Shown here piece by piece: positions 9,237-18,078 of a stretch of 64,000 nucleotides of DNA. Source of the DNA: Streptomyces sp. 1222.5. Its GTDB lineage: Bacteria > Actinomycetota > Actinomycetes > Streptomycetales > Streptomycetaceae. The stretch lies in assembly GCF_900105245.1 (NCBI RefSeq), contig NZ_FNSZ01000001.1:372001-436000 (forward strand). The letters are read 5' to 3'. Below the pieces are notes generated by a model that had not been told where the DNA came from, ran no database searches, and worked only from the letters and a program-made list of their open reading frames with translations. Numbering within the stretch: the first letter of the stretch is position 1; every line of letters begins with the position of its first letter. Position numbers and translations under genes: made by a program.

Positions 9237-9686
9237 ATGACTACCTCTTCGGTGCAGATCCACTCTGCTCTGCCGCGCGTGCTGGGCGCAGCCGCCACGG
9301 GAGCGATTCTGGCCATCGGCGCCCGAAGCTACCTCTCCTGGGCCGACCGCCGCAGCGCTCAGACTTGCCAGGACAGCGACACCCTCTGCGTCACCTGGTG
9401 GAACCTGACGGCCCTGCCCCTCATCCTTGCGGTCACCCTGCTCGTGCTCACCATTACCTACAAGCACCTGGACATACGACCAAGACTCGTCATCATCCCG
9501 CCGACAGTTCTGCTAGCTCCCATTCCCCTCGCCGTCGGCGCGGGGAGGGGATGGTCGGCCGTCGCCCTCGCTGGCGCCGCTTGGTCGGGTTGCCTGGCCC
9601 TCGCTGCATGGAAGCGCTCCCGAGTCCTGGCCCTCACAGCGTCAACAGCGATTTTCCTCGCCGCCATGATCCTTACCTACCACTGA
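9237..9686 (+). CDS. Small four-helix membrane protein
   Basis: A 149-residue integral membrane protein starting MTTSSVQIHS. Hydrophobic segments lie at about residues 12-29, 57-75, 83-101 and 125-145, so four transmembrane helices are likely. A loop after helix 1 has two Cys (QTCQDSDTLCVTWW) that could form a disulfide outside the cell. No family recognised. The ATG at 9237 is preferred over an upstream alternative because the helix pattern begins there; its ribosome binding site is weak. Confidence 0.6.
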   Translation: MTTSSVQIHSALPRVLGAAATGAILAIGARSYLSWADRRSAQTCQDSDTLCVTWWNLTALPLILAVTLLVLTITYKHLDIRPRLVIIPPTVLLAPIPLAVGAGRGWSAVALAGAAWSGCLALAAWKRSRVLALTASTAIFLAAMILTYH

Positions 9687-9770
9687 CGCCCGCCAGCCGA
9701 AGCGGACGCCCGTCGCCGGGCGGGGCGGTAGCGGTGGCGCGTCTCACGAACTGCCCCCGGCCTGCGTCCG

Positions 9771-10262
9771 TCACGGCATGTCGAGTTCAGGCAGCGAGAA
9801 GAGCTCCGCGATCGCCTGCACGATTCGTTCGTCGTCATCGTCACCGATCGCTGCTTCAGGTCCGATCACCTTGGCGGCCGTAAGAGCTTTCACCAGCATA
9901 TGCGGGTCTTCCCCTCCTGGGCGGGACGGATCCTCGAAGCTGAAGTGAGTGATCAACTGTCCGTCCCGGTAGTACTCGAAGGCGGGAGCATGTGCCTTGG
10001 CCACGCAAGGTTCTGTCGCGAAGACGGCCAGCTCACCACCATGACGGCACAGCTGCCCGTACGGGACGAGATCGTGGTCTCCGCTCTCCCAACTGAGCAT
10101 GTGATGCATGATGACGCTCCAGTCCTCGCCTTTGCCGTAGGCCAGCGGCAGGCGACGCGCGGCTAGAAGTCCTCGGGTCAGCGCGTCCGTGGACACTCCT
10201 CTGAAAAAGACGACGTTGATCTCCTCCTGCTGTGGCAACGGCCTTCGAACCCAGTTCTTCAT
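9771..10262 (-). CDS. DUF6461-like protein
   Basis: A 163-residue soluble protein starting MKNWVRRPLPQQ. It has the DUF6461-like layout: an N-terminal FFRGVSTDALTRGLL helix (about 17-32), a central EDWSVIMHHMLSWE strand pair, a GGELAVFATEPC block with a FEYYRDGQLITHFSFEDP segment, and an acidic C-terminus. The same layout is seen in the protein at 13581-14423. Function is unknown; in related genomes such proteins are often compared with toxin-immunity or SUKH-like proteins, which is inference. The start at 10260-10262 was chosen because the conserved part begins there. Confidence 0.65.
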   Translation of the reverse strand: MKNWVRRPLPQQEEINVVFFRGVSTDALTRGLLAARRLPLAYGKGEDWSVIMHHMLSWESGDHDLVPYGQLCRHGGELAVFATEPCVAKAHAPAFEYYRDGQLITHFSFEDPSRPGGEDPHMLVKALTAAKVIGPEAAIGDDDDERIVQAIAELFSLPELDMP

Positions 10263-10574
10263 GTCTGCACGATAGAAGTGCCGACTGACACCCGCGTTCT
10301 CCAGCCCAACCGGCAAGGAGTCAACACGCCCTCTGCCGGTACGTGGCCTTGCGCCACACGCATGCCCTCTACGCTGTCTTGAACGCTGGACCTAACCATC
10401 AGCGCCGGCTCCCACACTCCGTTTCGTGGCCGCGGGGCTTGACGAACGATCACGCCATGTAGACGCCGTTACTCACGGCAAGAGCGAGAACTGAGGGCCT
10501 GGGAAATCCCGACTGTCGAGCTCATGCACAGTAAGCGGCGAGACGTCGCAGACTTCGGCCTGGCCCGTGGGCAC
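10263..10574. other. Intergenic region between DUF6461-like gene and transposase remnant
   Basis: About 310 bases upstream of the minus-strand DUF6461-like gene, presumably holding its promoter. No gene or structured element is recognised here. Confidence 0.4.
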
Positions 10575-10760
10575 GTCTGCCGTGCCAGGTCCGCGCTCTG
10601 CTGGTGGGACAGCGGGCCGCCGAAGGCTTGGATGGTGTCACTCATGCTCGTGAGGGCCAAGGTGCCGGGCCAGGGCCCGCCAGGGCCCACAAGTTGGAGT
10701 TCTTCAGGTAGGCGATGCCGTGTTCGACGCGGAAATCACAGTGGAAGGCCTTGACTGGCT
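10575..10760 (-). pseudogene. Transposase C-terminal remnant
   Basis: On the minus strand two short frames together recall the end of a DDE transposase: FRVEHGIAYLKN (about 10708-10735) followed, after a frame change, by MSDTIQAFGGPLSHQQSADL (about 10580-10645). The order and spacing match the Glu-bearing helix and tail of transposases whose usual form is VEHxIxxLKNW...MSDTIQAVAGLLSxQQ. No start, no catalytic Asp region and no inverted repeats remain. Confidence 0.5.
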
Positions 10761-10931
10761 GCCGGCCACAGCCTGACGCCGCCGTAGGAGGGGATGAATC
10801 CTCCTGCGACGTCCCCTGCATGGCGATGCTGCTTGCACCCGTCTGAGTACGAGTACTCATGCCTGCCCCGACCCTCCTGCTGAACAGTGGCGGACGGCTG
10901 ACCTTCAGCTGTTGATGAAAGGCAGACAAGT

Positions 10932-11708
10932 ATGTGGGACATCGCGCGGCGCCGGGTCGCCTCAAGAAGCGTCTGGACATCGTTGGTGCTTGTGGCTCTG
11001 CTGGCCGTCTCAGCCTGTTCCACGCCCCCGGACCGAGCCGTCAACGAGAAGGAACTGCGTACGCTCGGGCAGAACGATCCGGCGGTGCGGGCTCGGGGGC
11101 GAGCAGAACGAGAGCTTCGGAGCACAGCTCGGGCGTACGCCGACCGCGCATCACTGCCGTTGGGGCTGATCGTCGTGCGGGATTCCTGCGTGCCGGGGTC
11201 GGGACCCGGCTGGTTCTTCCAGCAGGAGACCGACAACTTCAAAATTGTCTGCTCGATGGACGTCACCGCCTACTACGGCGCCGATCCCCGGGACCTGGGT
11301 GACACGCTCGACGGAATTCTCACCGCGGGCGACCACGACCGGTCCGGTCGAGGCGAGCCGGATAGCCGCATCCCATTCACACATGACCGCGAGGGCAAGC
11401 GGCTGGTCGACTACTACCGAGCACACGGTCCCACACGAAAGAGTCCCCATGCCCCCGAGTCGACCGACCTGACCGCCTCCGGGCAGATACTGAGCTGGGA
11501 CGCGACCGCGGGCGGGCCCTCGCGCCAACTGGTGGAGGAGCCCTACGCCGGCCTCGTCAACGATCCGCCGGTGTCACGCGTCGTACATGACCCGAAGGCC
11601 GCTACAGTCTCGGCCATCCGCAGACAGTACGGATTGGTATTCAAACTCCAACTTCCGCAGACGGGTTATTACGCAATACTCAAGAACGGTCAAGTGCGCA
11701 CGAAGTGA
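10932..11708 (+). CDS. Putative lipoprotein
   Basis: A 258-residue exported lipoprotein. The N-terminus has a charged start, a hydrophobic core and a lipobox LLAVSAC with the lipid-accepting Cys at about residue 29. The mature part has no recognised domain; two further Cys (about 82 and 105) could form a disulfide. The ATG at 10932 has GAAAGG about 9 bases upstream. It is followed about 400 bases later by a second, unrelated lipoprotein, so the two may belong to one envelope-related unit. Confidence 0.7.
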   Translation: MWDIARRRVASRSVWTSLVLVALLAVSACSTPPDRAVNEKELRTLGQNDPAVRARGRAERELRSTARAYADRASLPLGLIVVRDSCVPGSGPGWFFQQETDNFKIVCSMDVTAYYGADPRDLGDTLDGILTAGDHDRSGRGEPDSRIPFTHDREGKRLVDYYRAHGPTRKSPHAPESTDLTASGQILSWDATAGGPSRQLVEEPYAGLVNDPPVSRVVHDPKAATVSAIRRQYGLVFKLQLPQTGYYAILKNGQVRTK

Positions 11709-11734
11709 CCACTACACCAAACGAGGAAGTCGAA

Positions 11735-11997
11735 CCCGGGACACGACGGTCCTCGACGTCGAGGTAACGGTCACGGACGGACCTCCCGTAAGGCACGCGA
11801 TTCGATTCACGTTGCCCTCAAAGTGCTCGCGAGCGACCAAGGAGTACCTCAAGATTCACGATCGCGGAGCGGGACCACTTCTCCCTGGACCAAGATTCAA
11901 GGATCACGCCTGCCTGACCCGTACCCGACCACCGGGAGTTGCCGCACGCATCTCCCCGGCGCCTTCCGGGGCGGAGTGGATGGACCGAGCCACATGA
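11735..11997 (+). pseudogene. Possible gene fragment, unknown family
   Basis: An open stretch after the first lipoprotein with protein-like composition: VLDVEVTVTDGPPVRHAIRF, then a KEYLKIHDRG segment and a Pro-rich tail. It has no start codon with a ribosome binding site in the intergenic region; the frame only continues upstream by overlapping the lipoprotein gene out of frame. It may be the 3' remnant of a lost gene. Low confidence. Confidence 0.2.
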
Positions 11998-12029
11998 GTT
12001 GCCCGAGGAGATGACATGAAAGAGTCACC
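11994..12029 (+). repeat. Leader repeat, copy 1 (shared with 15557-15590)
   Basis: About 35 bases, nearly the same as the leader and start codon of the ECF sigma gene at 15578. Both copies have AGTTGCCC, an AGGAG site and a start codon followed by AA(A/G)GAG. Roughly 29 of 35 positions agree, with one single-base gap. Confidence 0.6.
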
Positions 12030-12096
12030 TGCGAGTTGGAGGGACGACCCCGTAAGCCCTCATCGTCACAACTCAGCCCTACAGCGGTTTTATTGA
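12016..12096 (+). CDS. 26-residue leader-like ORF
   Basis: An ATG at 12016 with a GAGGAG site 6 bases upstream opens a 26-codon frame beginning MKESPASWRDD and ending with TGA at 12094-12096, just before the ribosome binding site of the lipoprotein gene at 12105. Its first codons copy those of the ECF sigma gene at 15578 (MKEPHVRALS). It is either the stump of a lost sigma-gene copy or a short upstream ORF that could couple to lipoprotein translation. No evidence that the peptide itself acts. Confidence 0.3.
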   Translation: MKESPASWRDDPVSPHRHNSALQRFY

Positions 12097-12104
12097 GAGG
12101 AATC

Positions 12105-12677
12105 ATGCGTAACATAACCACTTCCGCCGCCCTCATCACGGTCTGCTGCGTCGGACTCCTCACCGCCTGCACCCACGGAGACGACAGGGACGAACCCAAG
12201 CCCAGTGCGCGTGCCACGTTTGAACTGGGTCAGAGCGCGGATACCGCCGGCGTAGGCGGCAACGGGACCATGCGCATCACTCCTGACACGGTTCTCTACA
12301 TCAGCAGGACGAACGCCGGTGCACCGGAGCATGATCTGTACGCAGTCGTCACTTTCAGCGCCGAAAACCGATCCAAAACACCGGTGACAGCGACGACCAA
12401 AGTCGGCGGCTTCCGATGGAAGGCGACCAAGGGGCACAGTGTGAGTGCAGGAAACAGCAAGAGTGCGGCAAGGATCGCTCCCGATGGCTTCGCCGACGGC
12501 GGCCCGACCGTACCGAGCGGCAACTTCCGCAGAAACACTATTGCCTTCGACATCGCTAGCGCCGAAAAAGGCGGCATCCTCGTTTACGTTGATGGCAACG
12601 GTGACGCCTATCGGTGGCGGATCCCCAACGCCAGCACGGGGCCCGTCGTGTCCGCGCTGAAGCTCGCACTCACATGA
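12105..12677 (+). CDS. Putative lipoprotein with DUF4352-like beta domain
   Basis: A 190-residue lipoprotein beginning MRNITTSAAL with lipobox GLLTAC (Cys at about residue 22). After a short charged linker the rest is beta-rich: DLYAVVTFSAENRSKTPV (about 86-103) looks like the conserved strand pair of DUF4352/Ig-like lipoproteins, and a late GGILVYVDGNGDAYRW block fits the last strands. The ATG at 12105 has GAGAGG 5 bases upstream. Codon use is less G+C-rich than most neighbours, suggesting later acquisition. Role unknown; membrane-anchored on the outer face. Confidence 0.65.
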   Translation: MRNITTSAALITVCCVGLLTACTHGDDRDEPKPSARATFELGQSADTAGVGGNGTMRITPDTVLYISRTNAGAPEHDLYAVVTFSAENRSKTPVTATTKVGGFRWKATKGHSVSAGNSKSAARIAPDGFADGGPTVPSGNFRRNTIAFDIASAEKGGILVYVDGNGDAYRWRIPNASTGPVVSALKLALT

Positions 12678-12837
12678 AGAGGGCGGCTTTGGACGGGACC
12701 TCGACCGCTCTCAGTGGACTCAGCCGGCAACCTGTGTCCCGCGGACGAACCTGAAGCTGTTCACGACTCGTCACAAGATCTCGGCGAGTCCGCGGGCCGC
12801 ACGTTCCCGATGTGATGATCCGACCACTGCTGGGCTC

Positions 12838-13515
12838 GTGAGTGCTCGGCCGTTGATCGTGGACGATGACCTGTGGCAGCTCATCGAGCCGTTGCCGCCG
12901 CCCTGGCCCGAGCGGTCGCCTGGGCCGAAGCCGGTGGATGACCGGCGGTGCCTGCAGGACATTCTGTACGTCTTGGTCGATGACATGGCCTGGCAACTCC
13001 TGCCGCTGGAGTTGGGGGTTCGGCTCCGGACAGACCCGCTGGCGCCGCCCTGGACCGCTGGCAGCGGGCCGGGGGCCCCGACCAACTGCGCCGCGTCCTG
13101 CTCGCGAAGCCGCACGCGGGCCTGTGAACTCGACTGGACGCGTGCGTGGGTGGCCCCCCACTTTCGCGCGATAAGGAGGGAGCCGCGACCGGCCCGTCAC
13201 CGGTCGGCCGGCGGAAAGCGGCAAGCACCATCTGATCTGCGACGGAGCGCCCCGCTGTACGTCATCATTTACCGCGGCAAACGTCAACGACATCACGCAG
13301 ACCCTAGCCCTCGTCGACGGCATCCCGCCGCTGGCCGGATGCCCCGGACGTCGCCGCCGACCCCCCAAGCCGTGCTGGGCAGCAGGCGTACGACTCCCGG
13401 ACCGTGCGCCGCGAACTCCACCATCGCCAAATCCTCCTTAAGGACTCCCTGGCCGTAGAGGGGCTGGGCAGACTCCGCTACGTCGTCGGGCACACGCTCC
13501 TGAAGATGGCCCGCT
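12838..13515 (+). pseudogene. Decayed IS5-family transposase
   Basis: The first part is close to a full IS5/IS112-type N-terminus: SARPLIVDDDLWQLIEPLPP, PDDRRCLQDILYVLVDDM-type helix and WQLLPLELG. After about 13020 the reading frame changes several times; recognisable pieces include the segment corresponding to KHHLICDG around 13215, a TAANVNDITQTLALVDGIPP equivalent around 13275-13325, and EGLGRLRYVV near 13455-13485. Several frameshifts and missing pieces make it non-functional. Inverted repeats were not identified. Confidence 0.75.
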
Positions 13516-13580
13516 CATAATGCTGTTACGAGTTCCGGGAAGGCGGAGAGTGCGGGGGACACCCTCCACGCGTTCGCTTC

Positions 13581-14423
13581 CTACTCACCTGTCTCGTGCT
13601 CCGCACGATCCGTGGCCGGCGGCTCATCAAAGACGATCACGACCGGCGCGTTTGCCTCCGCTTGTGCGCGGTCCGACGCCGTCACGATCTCTTCGTAGGT
13701 CCATTCCCTGTACAGGCGCTCCCCGTGGGCATCGGTGATGTCAATGATTACGCCGGTCCCCTCCTCAGCGGGTTGCTCGGGGACGAGTCCCAGCTCGTAC
13801 GTGGCGTTCTCGAGGAGGGCTTCGGTGACGCGGATGCCGGTGAGTCTTTCGGCCAGAGCGAGGACCGCCGCCTTCGGGTCGACGTCCGGGGCGCTCTCGT
13901 CGTGCTCCCCCTCAGGAGTGACGGGGAATCCGACTTCCCGCAGCAGGGGGACCAGTTCATCGGGGGTGCTGCCGTCGCGCGAGGAAGGGACCTCGAACGT
14001 CGTACGGAGTTCGCCGTCCTCGAACCAGTGGAAGAGGTGGATGGGCTTGCCGCCGTTGGTCGAGTGCACCACCACCCGACCACCCTTCGACAGCGTCTGC
14101 ACGCACGCGCCCGCGAGCCCCAGGCCACCGTCAAAGCCGAGGACGATGGTCCAGTCGCCCTTCTCGCCCGGAGCGCGGAAGGCGCCCGCGACGTAGGACT
14201 CGTCCCAGTAGTTGTAGTCCACCTCGGCGCGGTGGGCGTCGTCCGCCTCGATCAGCCCGGCCGTTCCCTCCCCTGTGCCGCGTGGTTCCGCCTCTATCGC
14301 GCGCAGCACATCGCGCGGGCTTCGCCCCCGTACCAGTGTCAGGGTGTACCCACTCTCCATTGCGTGCCGGAAAAGCGGGGAGGTGCGGATCCAGGTGTAG
14401 TCGTGCGCGGTCACCGAGTTCAT
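13581..14423 (-). CDS. DUF6461-like protein, 280 aa
   Basis: A soluble acidic protein with the DUF6461-like layout: TWIRTSPLFRHAMESGYTLT followed by VRGRSPRDVLRAIEAEP (about residues 8-45), a GDWTIVLGFDGGLGLAG strand pair (about 100), a GRVVVHSTNGGKPIHLFHWFEDG block (about 125-148) and a C-terminal acidic region. It is a longer relative of the protein at 9771-10262. The ATG at 14421-14423 is preferred over a start ten residues upstream, because homologous sequence begins there; the ribosome binding site is weak. Function unknown. Confidence 0.7.
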   Translation of the reverse strand: MNSVTAHDYTWIRTSPLFRHAMESGYTLTLVRGRSPRDVLRAIEAEPRGTGEGTAGLIEADDAHRAEVDYNYWDESYVAGAFRAPGEKGDWTIVLGFDGGLGLAGACVQTLSKGGRVVVHSTNGGKPIHLFHWFEDGELRTTFEVPSSRDGSTPDELVPLLREVGFPVTPEGEHDESAPDVDPKAAVLALAERLTGIRVTEALLENATYELGLVPEQPAEEGTGVIIDITDAHGERLYREWTYEEIVTASDRAQAEANAPVVIVFDEPPATDRAEHETGE

Positions 14424-14755
14424 ACGCCGCAGTGTGCCTGATGCCGCTGACAACGCTCGGTGTCAGCGGGTATCGCGGCTAAAGCTGGTCCCCGGGCCGC
14501 GCCACTTCAAGAACAAGGTCGGGTTACGAGCTCGACGTGCCCGCTCCGCCATGCAGAGGTGGGGCATGCTCCGTTCGCGCAGCGGTGATCGGCGGTGGAC
14601 GCCGGCGCGCGAGGACTGCGATCGGCCGGCTATTCCAGGTCTCGTACGTGGTGTACAAGACTGGCGACTGCTGACGCGGCTGGGTGATCTGGCACTGCAG
14701 CGGTGACGGGAGCAGGTTCAGGGTCTGATCTCCAGCTCCTGCGCGACCGCCCTTA
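14424..14755. other. Intergenic stretch, nothing recognised
   Basis: About 330 bases between the DUF6461-like gene start and the end of a tiny membrane-protein gene. A plus-strand open frame crosses it but has no ribosome binding site and an Arg-rich composition typical of an antisense or non-coding frame. Confidence 0.4.
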
Positions 14756-14884
14756 TCAAGGGAGGTGGTTGCCCCGCGAGAAGGAGACCATAAACCAGAC
14801 GACCAGAGGGATTAGAACCAGCAGGACGAATCCTGCCAACACCTTCGCCCAAGACGCAGTCCTACCTCGTCCTTCAGCCTGCAT
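14756..14884 (-). CDS. Small single-span membrane protein, 42 aa
   Basis: A short frame starting MQAEGRGRTASWAK and ending GNHLP. Residues about 15-34 form one strong transmembrane helix rich in Val, Leu and Phe, preceded by Arg/Lys and followed by Ser/Arg, so the N-terminus is probably cytoplasmic. The ATG at 14882-14884 is preceded by GGGGGGAAAGG, a good ribosome binding site. No family known. Confidence is limited by size. Confidence 0.5.
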   Translation of the reverse strand: MQAEGRGRTASWAKVLAGFVLLVLIPLVVWFMVSFSRGNHLP

Positions 14885-15556
14885 GGCCTTTCCCCCCGTC
14901 CATGATGCGGCAGAAGCCGAGTGTATGCGGAGGTTCGGAGCGACAGCAGTCACGCGCCAAGAGGAGCCGTGCAGATCCGCGCTGGGCCAGGTGGAGTGAC
15001 GCCTGTACGTCGTACCATCAGGCTGCACCACGAGGTGAGGCCACAGGGCCGCAGCAGCACCCAGCCTGACGATGCACCGCCCGCAGCTCGCACTGCTCGC
15101 CTACACACCCCTCGCCCGACTCGCTCTGCACCGCCTGGCAGGCCCTGACCTCGCGGCCGGTTGCTCGGAGCTGTCCGGCCGTTGCGTCCGGCAGGTGGTA
15201 GTGCAACGGCCCCGCAGACAGGATAAGCAGGGTTCAACTGCTACGCCTGCGGGTCCGGTGCATCTGGAGGCAGCAGCATACTGCGGTGTCCTCGCGGGGC
15301 ACCTTCTTCATCCGGCTCACGAGCGCCAGAAGGTCTGGCCGGGCATGCCTTCTGCCATGCGGCCAAAGATCACGCCAAGATCACAATGTTCACCGCGCAG
15401 CAAAGTTCCTTTTGTCTCATTCAGGCGAGAAGTGGTGGAGGACTTGTCTTTTTTGCCTCTATTGTCTTGACCCCCGGCGTGTGGAATCACAGCCGGATCG
15501 AGCATCCGGCGTGAACTCAAAGCTCTTCTCGTGCGGAGTGTGATTGATCGGGCTGC
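14885..15556. other. Intergenic region upstream of the ECF sigma gene
   Basis: About 670 bases with no supported gene. The last 200 bases (15370-15560) are richer in A+T than the surroundings and include a T-run near 15450, so promoter and upstream regulatory sites of the sigma gene are expected here. No specific operator was recognised. Confidence 0.4.
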
Positions 15557-15590
15557 ATAAGTTGCCCAGGAGACGACATGAAGGAGCCCC
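15557..15590 (+). repeat. Leader repeat, copy 2 (sigma-gene leader)
   Basis: Matches 11994-12029. It includes the AGGAG ribosome binding site and the ATG (15578) of the ECF sigma gene. Confidence 0.6.
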
Positions 15591-16204
15591 ATGTGAGAGC
15601 ACTCTCCCCAACGGGGGGTCGACCAGACCCCGCTGAGGATGCCGCTCTGCTCCAGGAGCCGCAGGGCGCCTCTCAAGAGTTCGCCGAGCTGTATGACCGA
15701 TACGCACCCGCCATCCACCGCTACGCCACACGCCGCTTGGGCGCTGGGCTGGCCGACGACGTCGTAGCAGAGACCTTCCTCGTAGCGTTCCGTCGCCGAC
15801 AGCGCTTCGATCCGGCCCAAGGTCAAGTCCGCCCTTGGCTCTACGGCATCGCGAGCAACCTGATCGCGGCGCACCGGCGTTTCGAAGTGAGGCAGTATCG
15901 CGCGCTGGCCAAGACCGCGATCGACCCGCTACTGACGGACTATCACGACGATGTGGACGATCGGGTGGCTGCCACAGCGGTCGCACGCCAACTGGCCGCC
16001 GCGCTCAGCCACCTCTCCAAAGGAGATCGAGACGTCCTCCTCCTGATCGCGTGGGAGTCCTTTTCCTACGACGAAGTGGCGCAGGCGCTGGCGATCCCCG
16101 TCGGCACAGTGCGCTCGCGGTTGCACCGGGCGCGCAAGAAGGTCCAGAAGACTCTTGGTGGGGTGAACCCCGCCGCGGTACACGAGGAGTTCGCGGATGG
16201 ATGA
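15578..16204 (+). CDS. ECF-family RNA polymerase sigma factor
   Basis: A 208-residue group 4 sigma factor. Region 2 spans about residues 35-102 (FAELYDRYAPAIHRYATRRL; DDVVAETFLVAFRRRQRF; RPWLYGIASN) and contacts the -10 element. Region 4 spans about 138-190, with the HTH YDEVAQALAIPVGTVRSRLH contacting the -35 element. AGGAG lies 6 bases before the ATG. The stop overlaps the start of the CU044_5270 gene by 8 bases, so the two are translationally coupled. By analogy it is held inactive by that membrane protein until an envelope signal; the stimulus is unknown. Confidence 0.9.
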   Translation: MKEPHVRALSPTGGRPDPAEDAALLQEPQGASQEFAELYDRYAPAIHRYATRRLGAGLADDVVAETFLVAFRRRQRFDPAQGQVRPWLYGIASNLIAAHRRFEVRQYRALAKTAIDPLLTDYHDDVDDRVAATAVARQLAAALSHLSKGDRDVLLLIAWESFSYDEVAQALAIPVGTVRSRLHRARKKVQKTLGGVNPAAVHEEFADG

Positions 16205-17258
16205 CATGACGCTGCTGCAGCAGATGCGCGCCGAAGTTCCCCGCCCCGACCCGGCACGGCTGGCCATCGGCCGGGAGCGGCTGCTGGCAGAAATCAGGCA
16301 AGAACCGTCGAACAGTCCAGCCCCCCGTCGTACGGCGGGAAGTGTCCTGGGCAGAAGGAATCGGGGTGTCGGCGCCTCTGCGTCCGCGGGCACGGTCCGG
16401 CCCCGTTTGCTTGGCCGGCCAGTGATTCGCGCCGCCCTGGCCACGGTTGTGGTGGCCGCCATAACCAGTGGTGTGGTGACGGTGGTGGACGCCACCTCAC
16501 GCGAGGACCGCCATGCGGCAGCGCCCGGCGCCGACTCCCCTCGCATGCGGGCCGTCAGCGCCAGCACCGTCCTCAAGGCTGCCGCTGCCCATCAGCGGCG
16601 CCAGGAGAAGCAAATCGCCCCGCGCGACGATCAGTTCATCTACACCAAAGAGCTCGTCACAGAGACCGAGATCAAGACAGGGAAGACGCGAACGCTCGTC
16701 GATGAGAACTGGCACTCGGTGGACGGCACCAAGCGCGGTTGGACGATGGAGGTGGGGAAAGGCTGGTGGGCCGAACCACTGAAGCCCAACCAGTCGATGT
16801 GGCCCCCCGCCAAGTGGCAGGAACTGGAGAAACTGCCCACCGAACCGTTCAAGCTGATTCTCTTCGTACAGAAGCGGCTCATCGGCCGGAAGCCGACCCC
16901 GACCCCCGACATCAGGGATCACGACTGGCCCATGATCGAATTCGGCCTTGTCAACCTCCTCCACAGACGGCCAGTGATGCCGCCGGGGCTGCGAGCAGCG
17001 GCGTTCGAAGCACTCGGCATGATCCCCGGCGTCACCGCGACCCCCGGAGTCACGGACGCCGACGGACGCCCCGGCATCGCGATCGCCTACAAGGACCCCT
17101 TCCATCAGTTGCCGACGAGCGACGTCCTCATCTTCGCCGACGACACCTACGACTTCCTCGGCTTCGAGGACTCACATGTGGGAGAAAGAAGGGCGTACAA
17201 GCGCATCTTTACTCTCGAAAGCTACGCCATAGTCGACAAGGTCAAGCAACGGCCATAA
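16197..17258 (+). CDS. CU044_5270-family membrane protein (anti-sigma-like)
   Basis: A 353-residue single-pass membrane protein. Residues 1-70 are cytoplasmic and open with the MDDMTLLQQMRAEVPRPDP pattern typical of CU044_5270-family partners of ECF sigma factors. One transmembrane helix at about 75-97 (VIRAALATVVVAAITSGVV) is followed by a large extracytoplasmic domain with aromatic/Gly motifs (WWAEPLKPNQSMWPPAKW; late DDTYDFLGFED). The 8-base overlap with the sigma gene supports a sigma/anti-sigma pair. Anti-sigma activity itself is inferred from gene order. Confidence 0.75.
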   Translation: MDDMTLLQQMRAEVPRPDPARLAIGRERLLAEIRQEPSNSPAPRRTAGSVLGRRNRGVGASASAGTVRPRLLGRPVIRAALATVVVAAITSGVVTVVDATSREDRHAAAPGADSPRMRAVSASTVLKAAAAHQRRQEKQIAPRDDQFIYTKELVTETEIKTGKTRTLVDENWHSVDGTKRGWTMEVGKGWWAEPLKPNQSMWPPAKWQELEKLPTEPFKLILFVQKRLIGRKPTPTPDIRDHDWPMIEFGLVNLLHRRPVMPPGLRAAAFEALGMIPGVTATPGVTDADGRPGIAIAYKDPFHQLPTSDVLIFADDTYDFLGFEDSHVGERRAYKRIFTLESYAIVDKVKQRP

Positions 17259-17459
17259 GACGTTAGAGCTGAGTGCGGCAGGCCGAGAGCTTGGATCCGC
17301 GCATGGCGTGCGCGTTGGCATCCTCCGCACCCGCAGGTGGGGTCGAGCGGGGTGAAGTCTGTTTGGGCACCCAAGAAGCAGCGCTGTTCGCGCTGCGGCT
17401 ACGTCAGGCGGCGTCCGGATGCTCCTGCTGCAAGGTGATCCGACCTTTCACCTGAACGG

Positions 17460-17996
17460 TCAGAACCTGTCGGCGGATGGCCGGGTCGCCGGGAGTTCCC
17501 ACCTGATCTCGCCCTCATGCCGGTGGCTGGTGGGCGCCAGACCAGCAGCACCGGCGACGGCAGCGGAGGCGTGGTGATCCGGATGGATATGGGCACGGAT
17601 CGCCCCGACTTCCTGTTCGCGCAGCCAGGCAACCAGTGCTCGTGCCGCCTCGGTGGCAATCCCACGCCCCTGCCACCGAGTCCCGACCACCCAGGCGACC
17701 TCGGCGGCACGTTCGAACTCGCCCCCGGTGATCGTTGCTTGCACCGTCCCGACCAGACGCTTCTCCGCCCGAAGCCGGATCACCCAGTTCCACCACGTCT
17801 GGGAGGCATGGGGAGAGCCCGCCACCAGGCGTGCGTACCGTGACCGCAATGCCTGCGCAGAGTAAGGGGTACCGCCCGTGAAGGCGTGCAGAGCCGGGTC
17901 GGAGAGTACTTCGGCCATCTCGTCCGCGTGCTCGACGGCCAGCGGTACGAGGCTCAGCCTCTCGGTCTCGACGGCCTCGATCTTCAGGGCGTCCAC
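17460..17996 (-). CDS. GNAT family N-acetyltransferase
   Basis: A 178-residue acetyltransferase starting at GTG 17994-17996, with GGAGG four bases further upstream, which settles the start over longer options. N-terminal VETERLSLVPLAVEHADEM and LHAFTGGTPYSAQALRSRYA fit the RimJ/RimL-like fold; the acetyl-CoA loop is VAWVVGTRWQGRGIATEAA (about residues 105-123), followed by AHIHPDHHASAAVAGAAGL. Substrate unknown. It is divergent from or unlinked to the preceding sigma operon. Confidence 0.85.
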   Translation of the reverse strand: MDALKIEAVETERLSLVPLAVEHADEMAEVLSDPALHAFTGGTPYSAQALRSRYARLVAGSPHASQTWWNWVIRLRAEKRLVGTVQATITGGEFERAAEVAWVVGTRWQGRGIATEAARALVAWLREQEVGAIRAHIHPDHHASAAVAGAAGLAPTSHRHEGEIRWELPATRPSADRF

Positions 17997-18078
17997 GCCG
18001 CCTCCGGTACGGACGCTCGCTCTTCCGCCGTCCCGGCGCGCACCTCCGCACTCCGGCACGCATGCACGGCCCGGGGGC

